From an uncultured Latescibacterota bacterium (GTDB taxonomy: Bacteria > Latescibacterota > UBA2968): a DNA stretch of 64,000 bases. Location: positions 2,031,339 to 2,095,338 of the forward strand of contig OX638329.1 of the NCBI GenBank assembly GCA_951812755.1, read 5' to 3'. Position numbers and translations under genes: made by a program. The notes under the pieces are model-generated. The model searched no databases. It was not told the DNA's origin and saw only the letters and a program-made list of their open reading frames with translations. Below, in pieces: positions 17,161-25,341 of the stretch (positions are counted from its first letter, which is position 1; each line of letters opens with the position of its first letter).

Positions 17161-18021
17161 TTAACCTTCACCCAATAGCTTCTGTGCGTTTTGGTATGTT
17201 ATTTTGTCGAACGCGTCTTTTGGCAGGTTCAGGCGCTGTAGATAATCCATCAGGCGCGTGTCGAAATAATCCCTTCCAAATAACAGGCTATCCTGAAAAT
17301 CGATCAGGAATTGCCTGCCAAACGCTTCATCTCTGCTGATTGCGGTCAGTCCCGATCCCGCAGAGAGGTCGGCGTACAAGTTGTCGTATTGCCTGAGCAT
17401 CTCGGGCACTTTGCCGCCCGGTTCAACGGGACCCGTGGGATACGCTTCTTTGTCAAACTTGCCATCTCCAGAAATGTGTGCCCAGAATCCCGGCGCATGG
17501 CCGATGAAATTGGTTTCGGGACATGCGACAATCGCCCGTTCAAATGCTTCGATGCTGCCGCCATACCACCAGTTTGGTCGCGGGTAATCCCCTCGTCCGT
17601 GATCGATGGGATAGTCGAGATGGATTGTGATCGGCAGGCCCATGTCACCGCAGACGTGATACAGTCTGAGGGCATCCGGATCGTCAAATACCACCCGCAC
17701 CTTTAGTTCGCTGGCTACCCGTATTCCGTGAATTTCTACGGCTGCTTTCAAGCGGTCAATTGCGTCGGGCCGCTTTGGGTGTGGCATATATCCCAGGACG
17801 AATCGGTCGGGGGCTGTGCGTCCGACCTGTATCACGTCTTCGAGGGGGATGCACACGCCTGTTGGGGGCAATACGTTGTGATAGCTGGGACTGTATTCGT
17901 CTTCTGGCGCTTCCCATGAGAACAGCCACAGCTGGTCGATGTTCTGCTCGTCCATGTTTTTCAATATTTTTTCGGCGTTGAATCCGTGCCAGTTCGGGTG
18001 ATTGTGCGCGTCGATTAACAT
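17161..18021 (-). CDS. Amidohydrolase family protein (amidohydrolase-2 type)
   Basis: A 286-residue TIM-barrel metal hydrolase. It opens MLIDAHNHPNWHGF (HxH metal ligands, H6 and H8), has a His in PITIHLDYPIDH, another in NFIGHAPGFW, and ends with LLFGRDYFDTR, the Asp-containing last-strand motif. This architecture fits ACMSD-like decarboxylases and hydrolases of the amidohydrolase-2 group. It starts with ATG 18021 after AAGGAGATTCAC. Neighbours are an aminopeptidase scrap upstream and the IS remnant downstream. The substrate is unknown. Confidence 0.85.
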   Translation of the reverse strand: MLIDAHNHPNWHGFNAEKILKNMDEQNIDQLWLFSWEAPEDEYSPSYHNVLPPTGVCIPLEDVIQVGRTAPDRFVLGYMPHPKRPDAIDRLKAAVEIHGIRVASELKVRVVFDDPDALRLYHVCGDMGLPITIHLDYPIDHGRGDYPRPNWWYGGSIEAFERAIVACPETNFIGHAPGFWAHISGDGKFDKEAYPTGPVEPGGKVPEMLRQYDNLYADLSAGSGLTAISRDEAFGRQFLIDFQDSLLFGRDYFDTRLMDYLQRLNLPKDAFDKITYQNAQKLLGEG

Positions 18022-18049
18022 GTGAATCTCCTTTTACAGGTAAGAGGTA

Positions 18050-18122
18050 GACGTAAAAGGTGAGAGATGTTCGTCTCACGTTTTACGTCTTGTATCTTTG
18101 TGTCTTTGTGTCTTTGTGTGAG
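18050..18122. repeat. Composite intergenic repeat
   Basis: 18050-18090 carries GACGTAAAAGGTGAGA / TCTCACGTTTTACGTC in inverted arrangement, a motif also seen at 41309-41338. 18096-18122 is the inverted CACAAAGACACAAAG repeat (CTTTGTGTCTTTGTGTCTTTG). Confidence 0.6.
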
Positions 18123-18141
18123 ATATATTACCTCCCACCCC

Positions 18142-18381
18142 TCAAACCAGATACGCGCCATCTCGAATGATTTCGCGTGCTTCTCCGTCTGCTGAAATCA
18201 ACAGGAGTGACGCCACTTGAATCGGGCTGTCTTTGGCATAGACGATGTCTTCGTGAACAATGTGTGCGGGGGATTTGAAATGTTCTGGCCCAATTGTGCC
18301 GCCGAGATGTTCGCTGCGTCCATAAGCCCAGTGAAAGCCCGCTTTTTCATCTTCTAACACATTGCCCCAAACAGTTGACAC
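18142..18381 (-). pseudogene. C-terminal fragment of an M29-like aminopeptidase
   Basis: An open frame of 79 codons reads GFHWAYGRSEHLGGTIGP, then HIVHEDIVYAKDSPIQ and a C-terminal VIxDGAY-like end (IIRDGAYLV). This is the terminal part of thermophilic-metalloprotease/leucyl aminopeptidase (M29-like) proteins of about 350 residues. Everything upstream is missing: the frame closes at about 18382 and an inverted repeat follows. Hence it is a truncated relic, although the GTG at 18381 could still be translated. Confidence 0.55.
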
Positions 18382-18436
18382 GTTTGCCGAAAAGACTTGC
18401 CAAAGGAACCATGCTATGATTATCTTGTGTTCTCAC

Positions 18437-18516
18437 GGTAGTTTCCTCCAAGTTCATTGTTAAATGGTTGTGAGTGTAACCTAATATAATACAATGACTT
18501 GAATAAGGAAACTACC
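18437..18516. repeat. 80-bp imperfect inverted repeat
   Basis: Arms GGTAGTTTCCTCCAAGTTCATTG (23 nt, 18437-18459) and CAATGACTTG...GGAAACTACC (18492-18516) face each other across about 30 bp. It separates the truncated aminopeptidase from the epimerase gene and may be a small solo element. No flanking duplication is visible. Confidence 0.5.
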
Positions 18517-18561
18517 TTTTTTATGAATTTTTCGGGCTTAGTGGATATCTCTTCGCCTTTC

Positions 18562-19569
18562 TCAATCCCAGGTATAATCCGTCGCACCTTCTTCACACGC
18601 AAAAGCCGACTCGATCATCGTATTCAAATCGCCTTGAGGACGATAATCAATCAGACTCTTAGCCTTGCCAATGGCATGGTCATACATGTACTGGAGGGGA
18701 ACTCTGACCTCGAGCGGATCAACCCCTCTCTTTTCTGCAATCAACCGCGCCCCTTCGGGAAAAGGAAATGGCTCTGGCGCGCCTGCATTAAAAGACTCGC
18801 CCAGCGCCGCGCCAGAATTCAACGCGCAAACCAGACAATGGGCAATATCGCGGGCATCCTGCGGCTGATAAAGCCAGGGGCGTCCGTCCTCATCCGTAAT
18901 ACTACACGTTTGTTGTGGAGAAACCGCCTTCGCTTCAATATCGTGCCAGAGTTCGGTACCATCGGGCATATAGAGTTCAGTGCCGGGCTTGCTCTGGCTT
19001 TTCTTCAACAAATTGACCACGCGCGCAACGCTGAACTGATTCAAAATTTTAGTCCCGGACAAAACGTGACTCGGACGCACAATCGAATAGCGCAAACCCG
19101 TCTCTCGATTAGCGCGCTCTGCCATCACCTCGCCGAAATACTTGGACATAGAATACTCGCCATCCGGCCGTTTGGGATGTAATTCATCAACCGGATGATA
19201 AGCACACGGAACATTTTCGCCATTATTGGGGAACACACCCGAAGAACTGGTATAAACATAGCGTTCGAGACGGTCAGCAACGCTCTCGCAAGCGCGTGTA
19301 ACCTGAAGATTGATCTGATTGTTGAGTTCAAAATGCGGACCAACCAGATTGGCGGTATGAATAACCGCATCCATACCTTGAACGGCATCTTTAATATAGG
19401 CGAGATCGGTCAAATCCCCCTCGCGCAACTCAATATCGACACCATCCAGACGGCTACGCGCGGGATCATCGGGAAGAATAGTCCCCCGAACTTCACAATT
19501 TTGGTCGAGCAACTGGCGCACCAGCCGGCAACCGACCTGTCCGGCAGCACCTGTAACGAGAACTTTCAT
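18562..19569 (-). CDS. NAD-dependent epimerase/dehydratase
   Basis: A 335-residue extended short-chain dehydrogenase. The Rossmann motif GAAGQVG is at residues 7-13, Asp/Leu in GDLTDL, VIHTANLVG, the catalytic SSS...YSMSK (YxxxK), and the extended-SDR substrate domain with RPSHVLSG. It starts with ATG 19569 after AAAGGAG. A much longer upstream frame to 19959 is only antisense of the neighbouring PhyH gene. The likely role is nucleotide-sugar or related epimerisation; the substrate is not determinable. It is co-directional with, and 28 bp downstream of, a PhyH gene. Confidence 0.9.
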   Translation of the reverse strand: MKVLVTGAAGQVGCRLVRQLLDQNCEVRGTILPDDPARSRLDGVDIELREGDLTDLAYIKDAVQGMDAVIHTANLVGPHFELNNQINLQVTRACESVADRLERYVYTSSSGVFPNNGENVPCAYHPVDELHPKRPDGEYSMSKYFGEVMAERANRETGLRYSIVRPSHVLSGTKILNQFSVARVVNLLKKSQSKPGTELYMPDGTELWHDIEAKAVSPQQTCSITDEDGRPWLYQPQDARDIAHCLVCALNSGAALGESFNAGAPEPFPFPEGARLIAEKRGVDPLEVRVPLQYMYDHAIGKAKSLIDYRPQGDLNTMIESAFACEEGATDYTWD

Positions 19570-19597
19570 AAAAACTCCTTTGCGTTTTTTTAATTTA

Positions 19598-20401
19598 CTA
19601 CATAGAACCCCTTGTTTGATACGCATCCGCCCTTGTTTGCCGCGCCGTCTGTTTGTTCTCTTGCCAGTATGCATCAATGGGCGTATCGCGCTTCTGGGGT
19701 GGCGTCCTGAACGTAAGAGTATAAGCCCTTCTCGGCACATCTGTGCGATTGGGCTCTGCATAGTGGAGCATATAACACGCATGGATAGATGCACCACCAG
19801 CCGCAACAGGGCAGGGTACAGCCCGAGCGGCATATTGTTCGGGATCATCAACCTCAAGACCGTGAATGCGCGGATCCCGGTTAATGCTGTGATGCGGCAA
19901 AACATCGAGCTTGTGGCTACCCGGAATAAACTGCAAACAACCCGATTCAACCGTCGCATCGTCCAGCGGCATCCAGAAATTTACGCCTTTGTATGCCAAG
20001 GTGGGATTGTGATACGCCTGATCCTGATGCCACGGCGTTGCCGCACCAATACGCGGCGGTTTGTAAATCATGTGCTCACCATTGCCATCGCGCATATCAG
20101 AACCGAGCAATTGCCGCGCAATCGCCCGCGCATTGGCCAGATAGAGCGTATCCTTCAGCTCGGGCGCAAAACGGCTGGGACCGAGCATTTGCGGAAGGCG
20201 TGGTTGATCATCCTCATCGGTACCCGCCAGATCGAACTGACTCCCCTGATCCCAACCCGTGCGATCCGAAAAAAGCCGATCGTAAATTTCCCGAAGCTGT
20301 TCCACCTCCTCTTCCGTGGTAATCGCATTGAGAACGAGGAACCCATCCTCGTGAAATGAATGAATTTGTTCCTGAGAAAGAGAAATTGTCGGCTCTGGCA
20401 T
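19598..20401 (-). CDS. Phytanoyl-CoA dioxygenase family protein (2 of 6)
   Basis: A 267-residue PhyH-fold Fe(II)/2OG oxygenase with H125 and D127 in TPWHQDQAY, H213 in CYMLHYAEPN and the Arg in RRAYTLTF. The SGCLQFIPGSHK strand is a PhyH hallmark. The ATG at 20401 follows GAGGAGG; an upstream in-frame start at 20446 is rejected. It is divergent from a sulfatase gene at 20636, with a repeat-containing intergenic region between. It heads a two-gene unit with the epimerase. Confidence 0.92.
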   Translation of the reverse strand: MPEPTISLSQEQIHSFHEDGFLVLNAITTEEEVEQLREIYDRLFSDRTGWDQGSQFDLAGTDEDDQPRLPQMLGPSRFAPELKDTLYLANARAIARQLLGSDMRDGNGEHMIYKPPRIGAATPWHQDQAYHNPTLAYKGVNFWMPLDDATVESGCLQFIPGSHKLDVLPHHSINRDPRIHGLEVDDPEQYAARAVPCPVAAGGASIHACYMLHYAEPNRTDVPRRAYTLTFRTPPQKRDTPIDAYWQENKQTARQTRADAYQTRGSM

Positions 20402-20476
20402 CTGCGGCCTCCTCACTATTATTTGTGCGATGCAGAATAATGTCAACAGACCAATTCGTCAAGTTAATCCGTTTTG

Positions 20477-20564
20477 TAGGGGCGACCCCCTGTGGTCGCC
20501 CGCAGAAGGTCAGACACAGGTGGTCGTGTGGGACGGCACAGGGGCCGTCCCCTACAGACCACTG
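20477..20564. repeat. GTAGGGGCGACC inverted intergenic repeat
   Basis: TGTAGGGGCGACCCCCTGTGG and GGGACGGCACAGGGGCCGTCCCCTACA form a structured unit whose ends (TGTAGGGG / CCCCTACA) are inverted repeats. Part of the family recurs at 40012-40070 (ACCCGCCCCTACA, CCTGTCCCTAC). Confidence 0.6.
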
Positions 20565-20635
20565 ATAAACTTGCTAAGAAACGATTTTAAAGGTAAATTA
20601 TCCTTTAAACTAACCAAAACAAAAAAGGAACATCT

Positions 20636-22108
20636 ATGCGCATTCTGTACCTCGATCTCGACGCCTTAAATCCCACACACCTGGGCTGTTACGGATATCA
20701 CCGCAACACATCGCCTACAATCGACAAAATTGCAGCCGAAGGCATTCAATTTAATCAAGTCTATACAACAGACGCGCCCTGCTTGCCATCGCGCACCGCA
20801 TTTTACTCCGGGCAATTTGGCATTCATTCGGGCGTCGTAGGGCACGGCGGTACCGCGTCAGAACGGCGGATAAATGGGCCAAACCGCGGTTTTCGAGATC
20901 GACTCGCCAACGAAGGCCTGGCCGGATTCTTACAGCGTCAGGGCTTTAAAACATCCATGATCAGCCCCTTTGGACAGCGGCATGCCGCGTGGCATTTTTA
21001 CGCCGGCTTCAACGAAATCCACAACACTGGCAAAGGCGGCATGGAATCAGCCGAAGAAGTAACACCCGTAGTCGAAAAGTGGCTCCAGGACAATGCCGCG
21101 GGCGACAACTGGTTTTTGCACATCAACTACTGGGATGTACACACCCCCTACCGCGCGCCAGAAGAATATGGCGAACCCTTTGCCGATGATCCCCTGCCGG
21201 ACTGGCTGACCCCCGAATTACTGGAAGAACACAAAAAACTCGTCGGTCCCCACACCGCACAGGATATCATGATGTGGAACGACCGTCCCAATCCCCGCTT
21301 TCCCCGGCACCCCGGGCGCCTGGACAACATGGACGACCTGCGGCGGATGATCGATGGATACGACACCGCAATCCGGTACGTAGATGATCAAATTGCCATC
21401 ATTGTGGAAATATTGGAAAACAAAGGCGTGCTGGACGACACCGCGATCATCATCAGCGCAGATCACGGCGAAAACATGGGCGAACTCGGCATATACGGCG
21501 AACACGGAACAGCCGATCAGGCGACCTGCCATATACCGATGATTGTAAAGTGGCCGGGCGGGCAGTCTGGAATCACAGACGAGGGCCTGCATTATAATAT
21601 TGATTTGGCTCCTACATTAGCCGATCTTTTGGGCGGACAAAAACAGGCGTTGTGGGATGGCGAAAGTTATGCCCCTGTCATTACCGAAGGCGCAGATGCC
21701 GGGCGCAGCGAATTAATCTTGAGCCAGTGCGCGCATGTGTGCCAGCGGGCTGTTCGCTTTGACGACTGGATTTATATCCGTACCTATCACGATGGATATC
21801 GGCTTTATCCACGAGAATTGCTATTTAATTTATCAGACGACCCCTGGGAAATGCGCGACATAGCGGCTGAAAATCCCGATATATGCCGCGAAGCGGCGTA
21901 TCGGCTGATGAACTGGCACGACCACATGATGGAAACCATGCCGCGGCCCTACGACAACGATCCCCTCTGGACAGTCATGCAAGAAGGCGGGCCAATGCAC
22001 ACCTGGGGAGCTTTTGAAGACTATTGCGGCCGCCTCGCAGAAACCGATCGTGCAGAAGGCGCGGTCTTACTGCGCGAAAAATTTGGAAACAAATACCGCC
22101 ATCCATAA
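20636..22108 (+). CDS. Sulfatase, type I (Cys-type FGly motif)
   Basis: A 490-residue alkaline-phosphatase-superfamily sulfatase. The nucleophile motif is C49-L-P-S-R, which is converted to formylglycine by FGE in this family. Metal ligands include D7/D9 (YLDLDAL) and the DH pair in IISADHGEN. No signal peptide is seen, so it may be cytosolic. It starts with ATG after AAAGGAACATCT, and the end (GNKYRHP) abuts a repeat. It is flanked by PhyH genes on both sides, a recurring neighbourhood. The substrate is unknown; carbohydrate or small-molecule sulfate esters are possible. Confidence 0.93.
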   Translation: MRILYLDLDALNPTHLGCYGYHRNTSPTIDKIAAEGIQFNQVYTTDAPCLPSRTAFYSGQFGIHSGVVGHGGTASERRINGPNRGFRDRLANEGLAGFLQRQGFKTSMISPFGQRHAAWHFYAGFNEIHNTGKGGMESAEEVTPVVEKWLQDNAAGDNWFLHINYWDVHTPYRAPEEYGEPFADDPLPDWLTPELLEEHKKLVGPHTAQDIMMWNDRPNPRFPRHPGRLDNMDDLRRMIDGYDTAIRYVDDQIAIIVEILENKGVLDDTAIIISADHGENMGELGIYGEHGTADQATCHIPMIVKWPGGQSGITDEGLHYNIDLAPTLADLLGGQKQALWDGESYAPVITEGADAGRSELILSQCAHVCQRAVRFDDWIYIRTYHDGYRLYPRELLFNLSDDPWEMRDIAAENPDICREAAYRLMNWHDHMMETMPRPYDNDPLWTVMQEGGPMHTWGAFEDYCGRLAETDRAEGAVLLREKFGNKYRHP

Positions 22109-22110
22109 AA

Positions 22111-22206
22111 GTATCCGCAGAAAAAAACGCGAGTGAGCGGTGTACAACTGGCCGCCTCTCAGGCCAGTTCATTTGAGCGTTTTTCGCAGATGGACACAGA
22201 TAAAGG
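22111..22206 (+). repeat. Dispersed repeat, ACAACTGGCCGCC module with flanks
   Basis: A full-length copy: GTATCCGCAGAAAAAAACGC, the GGTGTACAACTGGCCGCCTC core, then GAGCGTTTTTCGCAGATGGA. The outer parts are roughly self-complementary. An inverted copy occupies 41353-41446, and partial copies lie at 13442-13479, 44188-44225 and 56915-56965. Confidence 0.75.
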
Positions 22207-22250
22207 GGCGGGGTGGTATCCTGTAAATCCTGATCCAAAAGGAGTAAGAC

Positions 22251-23117
22251 ATGCTCACCCAAGAACAAATTGCATTTTATCGCGAGCACGGGTATCTCGG
22301 TGTGGAGAACGTGCTAAGCGAAGACGAGGTCAATGACCTGCGGCGGATAACCGATGAATTTGTGGAAAAATCGCGGGAGGTTACCGAACACACCGAAGTA
22401 TTCGATCTCGAACCCGGGCACACGCCCGAAAATCCAAAACTGAGACGCTTAAAAAGTCCGATCTTGCTACATGAGGTATATCGCAAGACCCTGCATCACG
22501 AGAAAATTTTGGGAATCGTATCGCAATTGATCGGATACGGCCTGCGGTGCAATGGCAACAAACTGAACATGAAACAACCCGGCTATGGCAGCCCGGTCGA
22601 ATGGCATCAGGACTGGGCATTTTATCCACATAGCAATGACGATTTGCTCGCCGTGGGCATAGTGCTGGACGACATGACAGAAGAAAACGGCCCCTTGCTC
22701 GTAATACCCGGCTCGCACAAAGGGCCAGTGTACGACCATCACCTCGACGGCCATTTCTGCGGTGCCGTAACCGACTCCACCTTTAGCGACAAAGGCGCCG
22801 TACCCGTAATGGTAAAAGCAGGCGGCATCACTATCCATCACGTACGCATGCTACACGGGTCAGTATCCAATACATCCGACAAACCCCGCCGACTGCTCCT
22901 ATTTCAATATTGCGCGATCGATGCGTATCCCCTATCGGGCCTGAACAACTGGGATTTGTTCAATGGGACAATCGTGCGCGGTGAACCGACCAACATCCCG
23001 CGCGTGGAAGCCGTACCCGTGCGAATGCCCTGGCCGGCCGCACTCCGAAGCGGATCCATTTACGAATCGCAAACCGTATTAAAAGAAACGAAATTTACCC
23101 AAACACAATACAAATAA
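22251..23117 (+). CDS. Phytanoyl-CoA dioxygenase family protein (3 of 6)
   Basis: A 288-residue PhyH-fold oxygenase: LTQEQIAFYREHGYL at the start, H119 and D121 in VEWHQDWAF, NGPLLVIPGSHKG, H202 in RMLHGSVSN, and Arg in KPRRLLLFQY for 2-oxoglutarate. The ATG at 22251 follows GGAGTAAGAC. It is in the same direction as the sulfatase, 142 bp downstream of it, with the dispersed repeat in the gap. The WHQD form is typical of family members acting on larger substrates, but the substrate is not known. Confidence 0.92.
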   Translation: MLTQEQIAFYREHGYLGVENVLSEDEVNDLRRITDEFVEKSREVTEHTEVFDLEPGHTPENPKLRRLKSPILLHEVYRKTLHHEKILGIVSQLIGYGLRCNGNKLNMKQPGYGSPVEWHQDWAFYPHSNDDLLAVGIVLDDMTEENGPLLVIPGSHKGPVYDHHLDGHFCGAVTDSTFSDKGAVPVMVKAGGITIHHVRMLHGSVSNTSDKPRRLLLFQYCAIDAYPLSGLNNWDLFNGTIVRGEPTNIPRVEAVPVRMPWPAALRSGSIYESQTVLKETKFTQTQYK

Positions 23118-23125
23118 CGAACGTC

Positions 23126-23446
23126 TCAATCCCGATAGGTAACAGCCGTGCCACTGGCACTGACCATAAGCATACTGCCCTCGCCAACCGTATCGTAGTC
23201 GAGATCCACGCCAATGACGGCATTGGCACCCATACCGCGTGCCTGTTCGACCATTTCCTCAATGGCAAGATCTTTGGCCCGGCGGAGTTCTGACTCATAC
23301 GCGGCTGAACGCCCGCCGACAATATCGCGGAGACTCGCAAAGATATCTTTGAAAAAATTGGCACCCAAAATAGCTTCGCCAGTCACAATGCCCTGATAGC
23401 TATCAATAGTTTTCCCTTCAATATTGGGGGTTGTCAACACGAGCAT
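23126..23446 (-). CDS. YbjQ family (UPF0145) protein
   Basis: A 106-residue protein of the YbjQ/UPF0145 fold: [29 protein letters not shown], then [19 protein letters not shown], and [12 protein letters not shown]. Known structures form pentamers and the domain is labelled heavy-metal-binding, but its function is unsettled. The length is typical. It starts with ATG 23446 after AAGGAGG. It is convergent with the PhyH gene. Confidence 0.92.
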   Translation of the reverse strand: MLVLTTPNIEGKTIDSYQGIVTGEAILGANFFKDIFASLRDIVGGRSAAYESELRRAKDLAIEEMVEQARGMGANAVIGVDLDYDTVGEGSMLMVSASGTAVTYRD

Positions 23447-23568
23447 AAAAGCCTCCTTTTAATTTTTGATGATCTTACCCGCAAAATATTGCATTGTACA
23501 ACATCGGGCAAGGACTAAGATATAAACCCAATCGGTCCGTCAACCACACAAAAGCACGAGGAATCGCC

Positions 23569-24039
23569 ATGGCACAAACGAACGAAAGCGTGTCCATTGC
23601 AATTGAAGACAGCGTGATTCACTGCGATAAAGAAATCATGGGGGGTACGCCCGTTTTCAAAAGAACCCGCGTGCCTGTAAAAAACTTGTTTGACTACCTG
23701 GCCAAGGGCTACAATCTGAAGGATTTTCATTACGATTTTCCAACGGTATTCCGAGAGCAGACGTATGCTGTGCTTGAAATGGCCAGAGAGACTCTGGAGC
23801 AGGAAGCCTATAATGCCCCTAACAGCGTTTTTCACAGCGATCCCGAAATCGTGAGCGGAACTCCTGTATTTGTGGGAACCCGGCTGCCGATTAAAAATCT
23901 GTTCGACTGTCTGGCTGTCGCGTACAGCCTGAAAGATTTTTTTTACGAATTTCCATCAGCGAACCAGGAACAGTTAGTAGCCATTCTGAAAATGGCCCAG
24001 GAAGTCCTGGAGAAAAAGGCTCGTGCAGATACTATTTGA
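23569..24039 (+). CDS. Protein with two tandem DUF433 domains
   Basis: About 156 residues from the ATG at 23569 contain two DUF433 copies: CDKEIMGGTPVFKRTRVPVKNL with a following GYNLKDFHYDFP, and SDPEIVSGTPVFVGTRLPIKNL with YSLKDFFYEFP. DUF433 proteins are usually single-domain, VapB-like partners of DUF5615 toxins. Here the domain is duplicated, which is unusual. The gene overlaps the DUF5615 gene (GTG 24023) by 17 nt, implying coupling. An earlier ATG at 23494 has weaker support. Confidence 0.85.
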   Translation: MAQTNESVSIAIEDSVIHCDKEIMGGTPVFKRTRVPVKNLFDYLAKGYNLKDFHYDFPTVFREQTYAVLEMARETLEQEAYNAPNSVFHSDPEIVSGTPVFVGTRLPIKNLFDCLAVAYSLKDFFYEFPSANQEQLVAILKMAQEVLEKKARADTI

Positions 24040-24366
24040 TGAATCAGTTACATGGGCCTTACGCCCTCTCCTGATAGGCGAACATGAAGTCGCAACTGCC
24101 AAATATCTGGGATGGGACAGCAAAAGCAATGGTGAACTACTGTCGCTGGCAAGGAGCGCGTTTGATGTTCTCATCACCGCCGACCAGAACATCCCATATC
24201 AACAACACATCACGGAAGTAGATGCGCGATAGTTGTTCTCGCCGCAAGGCGTAATTCCTTTGAGTATCTGGCACCATTGGTTCCACAAATTCTGGAAGCC
24301 CTACCAAACCTGAAACGCGGGGAAATCGTCCGCATTGAAGCCGGACAAAACGAGGAGTCGCCCTGA
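24023..24366 (+). pseudogene. DUF5615 (PIN-like) toxin with a frameshift
   Basis: The frame from GTG 24023 reads MQILFDESVTWALRPLL, then FDVLITADQNIPYQQH, the DUF5615 pattern of a PIN-like nuclease, and stops at 24232 after 69 codons. The missing C-terminus (AIVVLAARRNSFEYLAPLVP...) continues at once in another frame from about 24226 to the TGA at 24364. One lost base near 24225 explains it. It is either a genuine inactivating mutation or an assembly error. The cognate DUF433 gene upstream is intact. Confidence 0.75.
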
Positions 24367-24398
24367 CAAAAACGAAGTAAAAAAACAGGAGCTTTGAC

Positions 24399-25217
24399 AT
24401 GAACCAATTGAGCAAATCCATGCGGCAACAGTGGCAGGAGCAGGGGTATTTACATCTCAAAAATGTAATCCCCAGAGACGAAGCAGCGGGTTATCTCGAC
24501 GCGGCCAATGAAGTAATCGCGAAATACGAAGCCAAATATCCCGAAGTGCGCGAAAAAGGCGTCTATACCATCATCCAAACGCTCTTCCGAACGAGTCGGA
24601 TCGACGGGTTAATGGACCACCCCAACTTATTTGGCATCATCCTCGACCTGATGGGACCGTATCTCCAGATCATGGGATCGCAAATTTACGTGCGCTATCC
24701 AAATGACAAATCCGATAACTTGATCGGCTGGCACACCGATGCCGGACGCTCACTGGCACAAATCCGGGTCACGCCAGACAGTTTGCCATTGAACTTCAAA
24801 ATTCAGTTTTTCCTCACCGATATTCCACACGAGAATTGTGCAAACTTCTGTCTGGTGCCCGGCAGCCATCGCCGCCCAATGCCCAAAGGATCCCGCAATG
24901 AGACACCGCCCGGCGCAATACAACTCATTGCAGAAGCAGGAGACTGCGCGATCTTCCCCAACACTATGTGGCACGCGGTCGCGCCAAATCACACAGACGT
25001 CGTGCGGCGCAGCATCACTTTCCGATATGGACAGATGTGGTGCAGACCCTACGATTACGAAAAATGTCCCGAAGAAGTGCTATCCCGCATGACACCGCGC
25101 CGCCGCCGATTAATGGGCGATATGGGTGAAAAATATACGGCGACAGATTATTTCAAACCGTCCGATCAAATAAAAGTCATCATGGATGGCCTGGACTTTA
25201 AGTGTCCCAATGCTTAA
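24399..25217 (+). CDS. Phytanoyl-CoA dioxygenase family protein (4 of 6)
   Basis: A 272-residue PhyH-fold oxygenase with H112 and D114 in LIGWHTDAGRS, the strand NFCLVPGSHRRP, H192 in NTMWHAVAPNHTD and Arg in RRSITFRYG. It has a His-Thr-Asp iron motif rather than the HQD of the 19.6 and 22.3 kb paralogues, so it belongs to another subfamily. The ATG at 24399 has only AGGAGC upstream. An intrinsic terminator follows directly at 25233. Confidence 0.9.
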   Translation: MNQLSKSMRQQWQEQGYLHLKNVIPRDEAAGYLDAANEVIAKYEAKYPEVREKGVYTIIQTLFRTSRIDGLMDHPNLFGIILDLMGPYLQIMGSQIYVRYPNDKSDNLIGWHTDAGRSLAQIRVTPDSLPLNFKIQFFLTDIPHENCANFCLVPGSHRRPMPKGSRNETPPGAIQLIAEAGDCAIFPNTMWHAVAPNHTDVVRRSITFRYGQMWCRPYDYEKCPEEVLSRMTPRRRRLMGDMGEKYTATDYFKPSDQIKVIMDGLDFKCPNA

Positions 25218-25232
25218 CAGACCAAAAAATCA

Positions 25233-25263
25233 AAAAGCCTCGGAACAATCCGGGGCTTTTTTT
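25233..25263 (+). terminator. Intrinsic terminator after PhyH gene
   Basis: The stem AAGCCTCGG / CCGGGGCTT (one G-T wobble) has a 6-nt loop and runs into seven T residues. The same stem sequence type recurs at 28489 and 30234. Confidence 0.85.
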
Positions 25264-25341
25264 ATATCCATACGACACTTTTGGGATGCAGACTCGTCTT
25301 TATAGTAAAACACGCGTGGATTGATTTCTTGTGGAGCATTC

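Noticed and set aside
7778-18122. CACAAAGACACAAAG repeats as a CRISPR or IS array
   Set aside because: Only three scattered copies, no spacers, no cas genes and no transposase.
19570-19959. 130-residue N-terminal extension of the epimerase
   Set aside because: It is antisense of the PhyH gene; the Rossmann start MKVLVTGAAG at 19569 has its own RBS.
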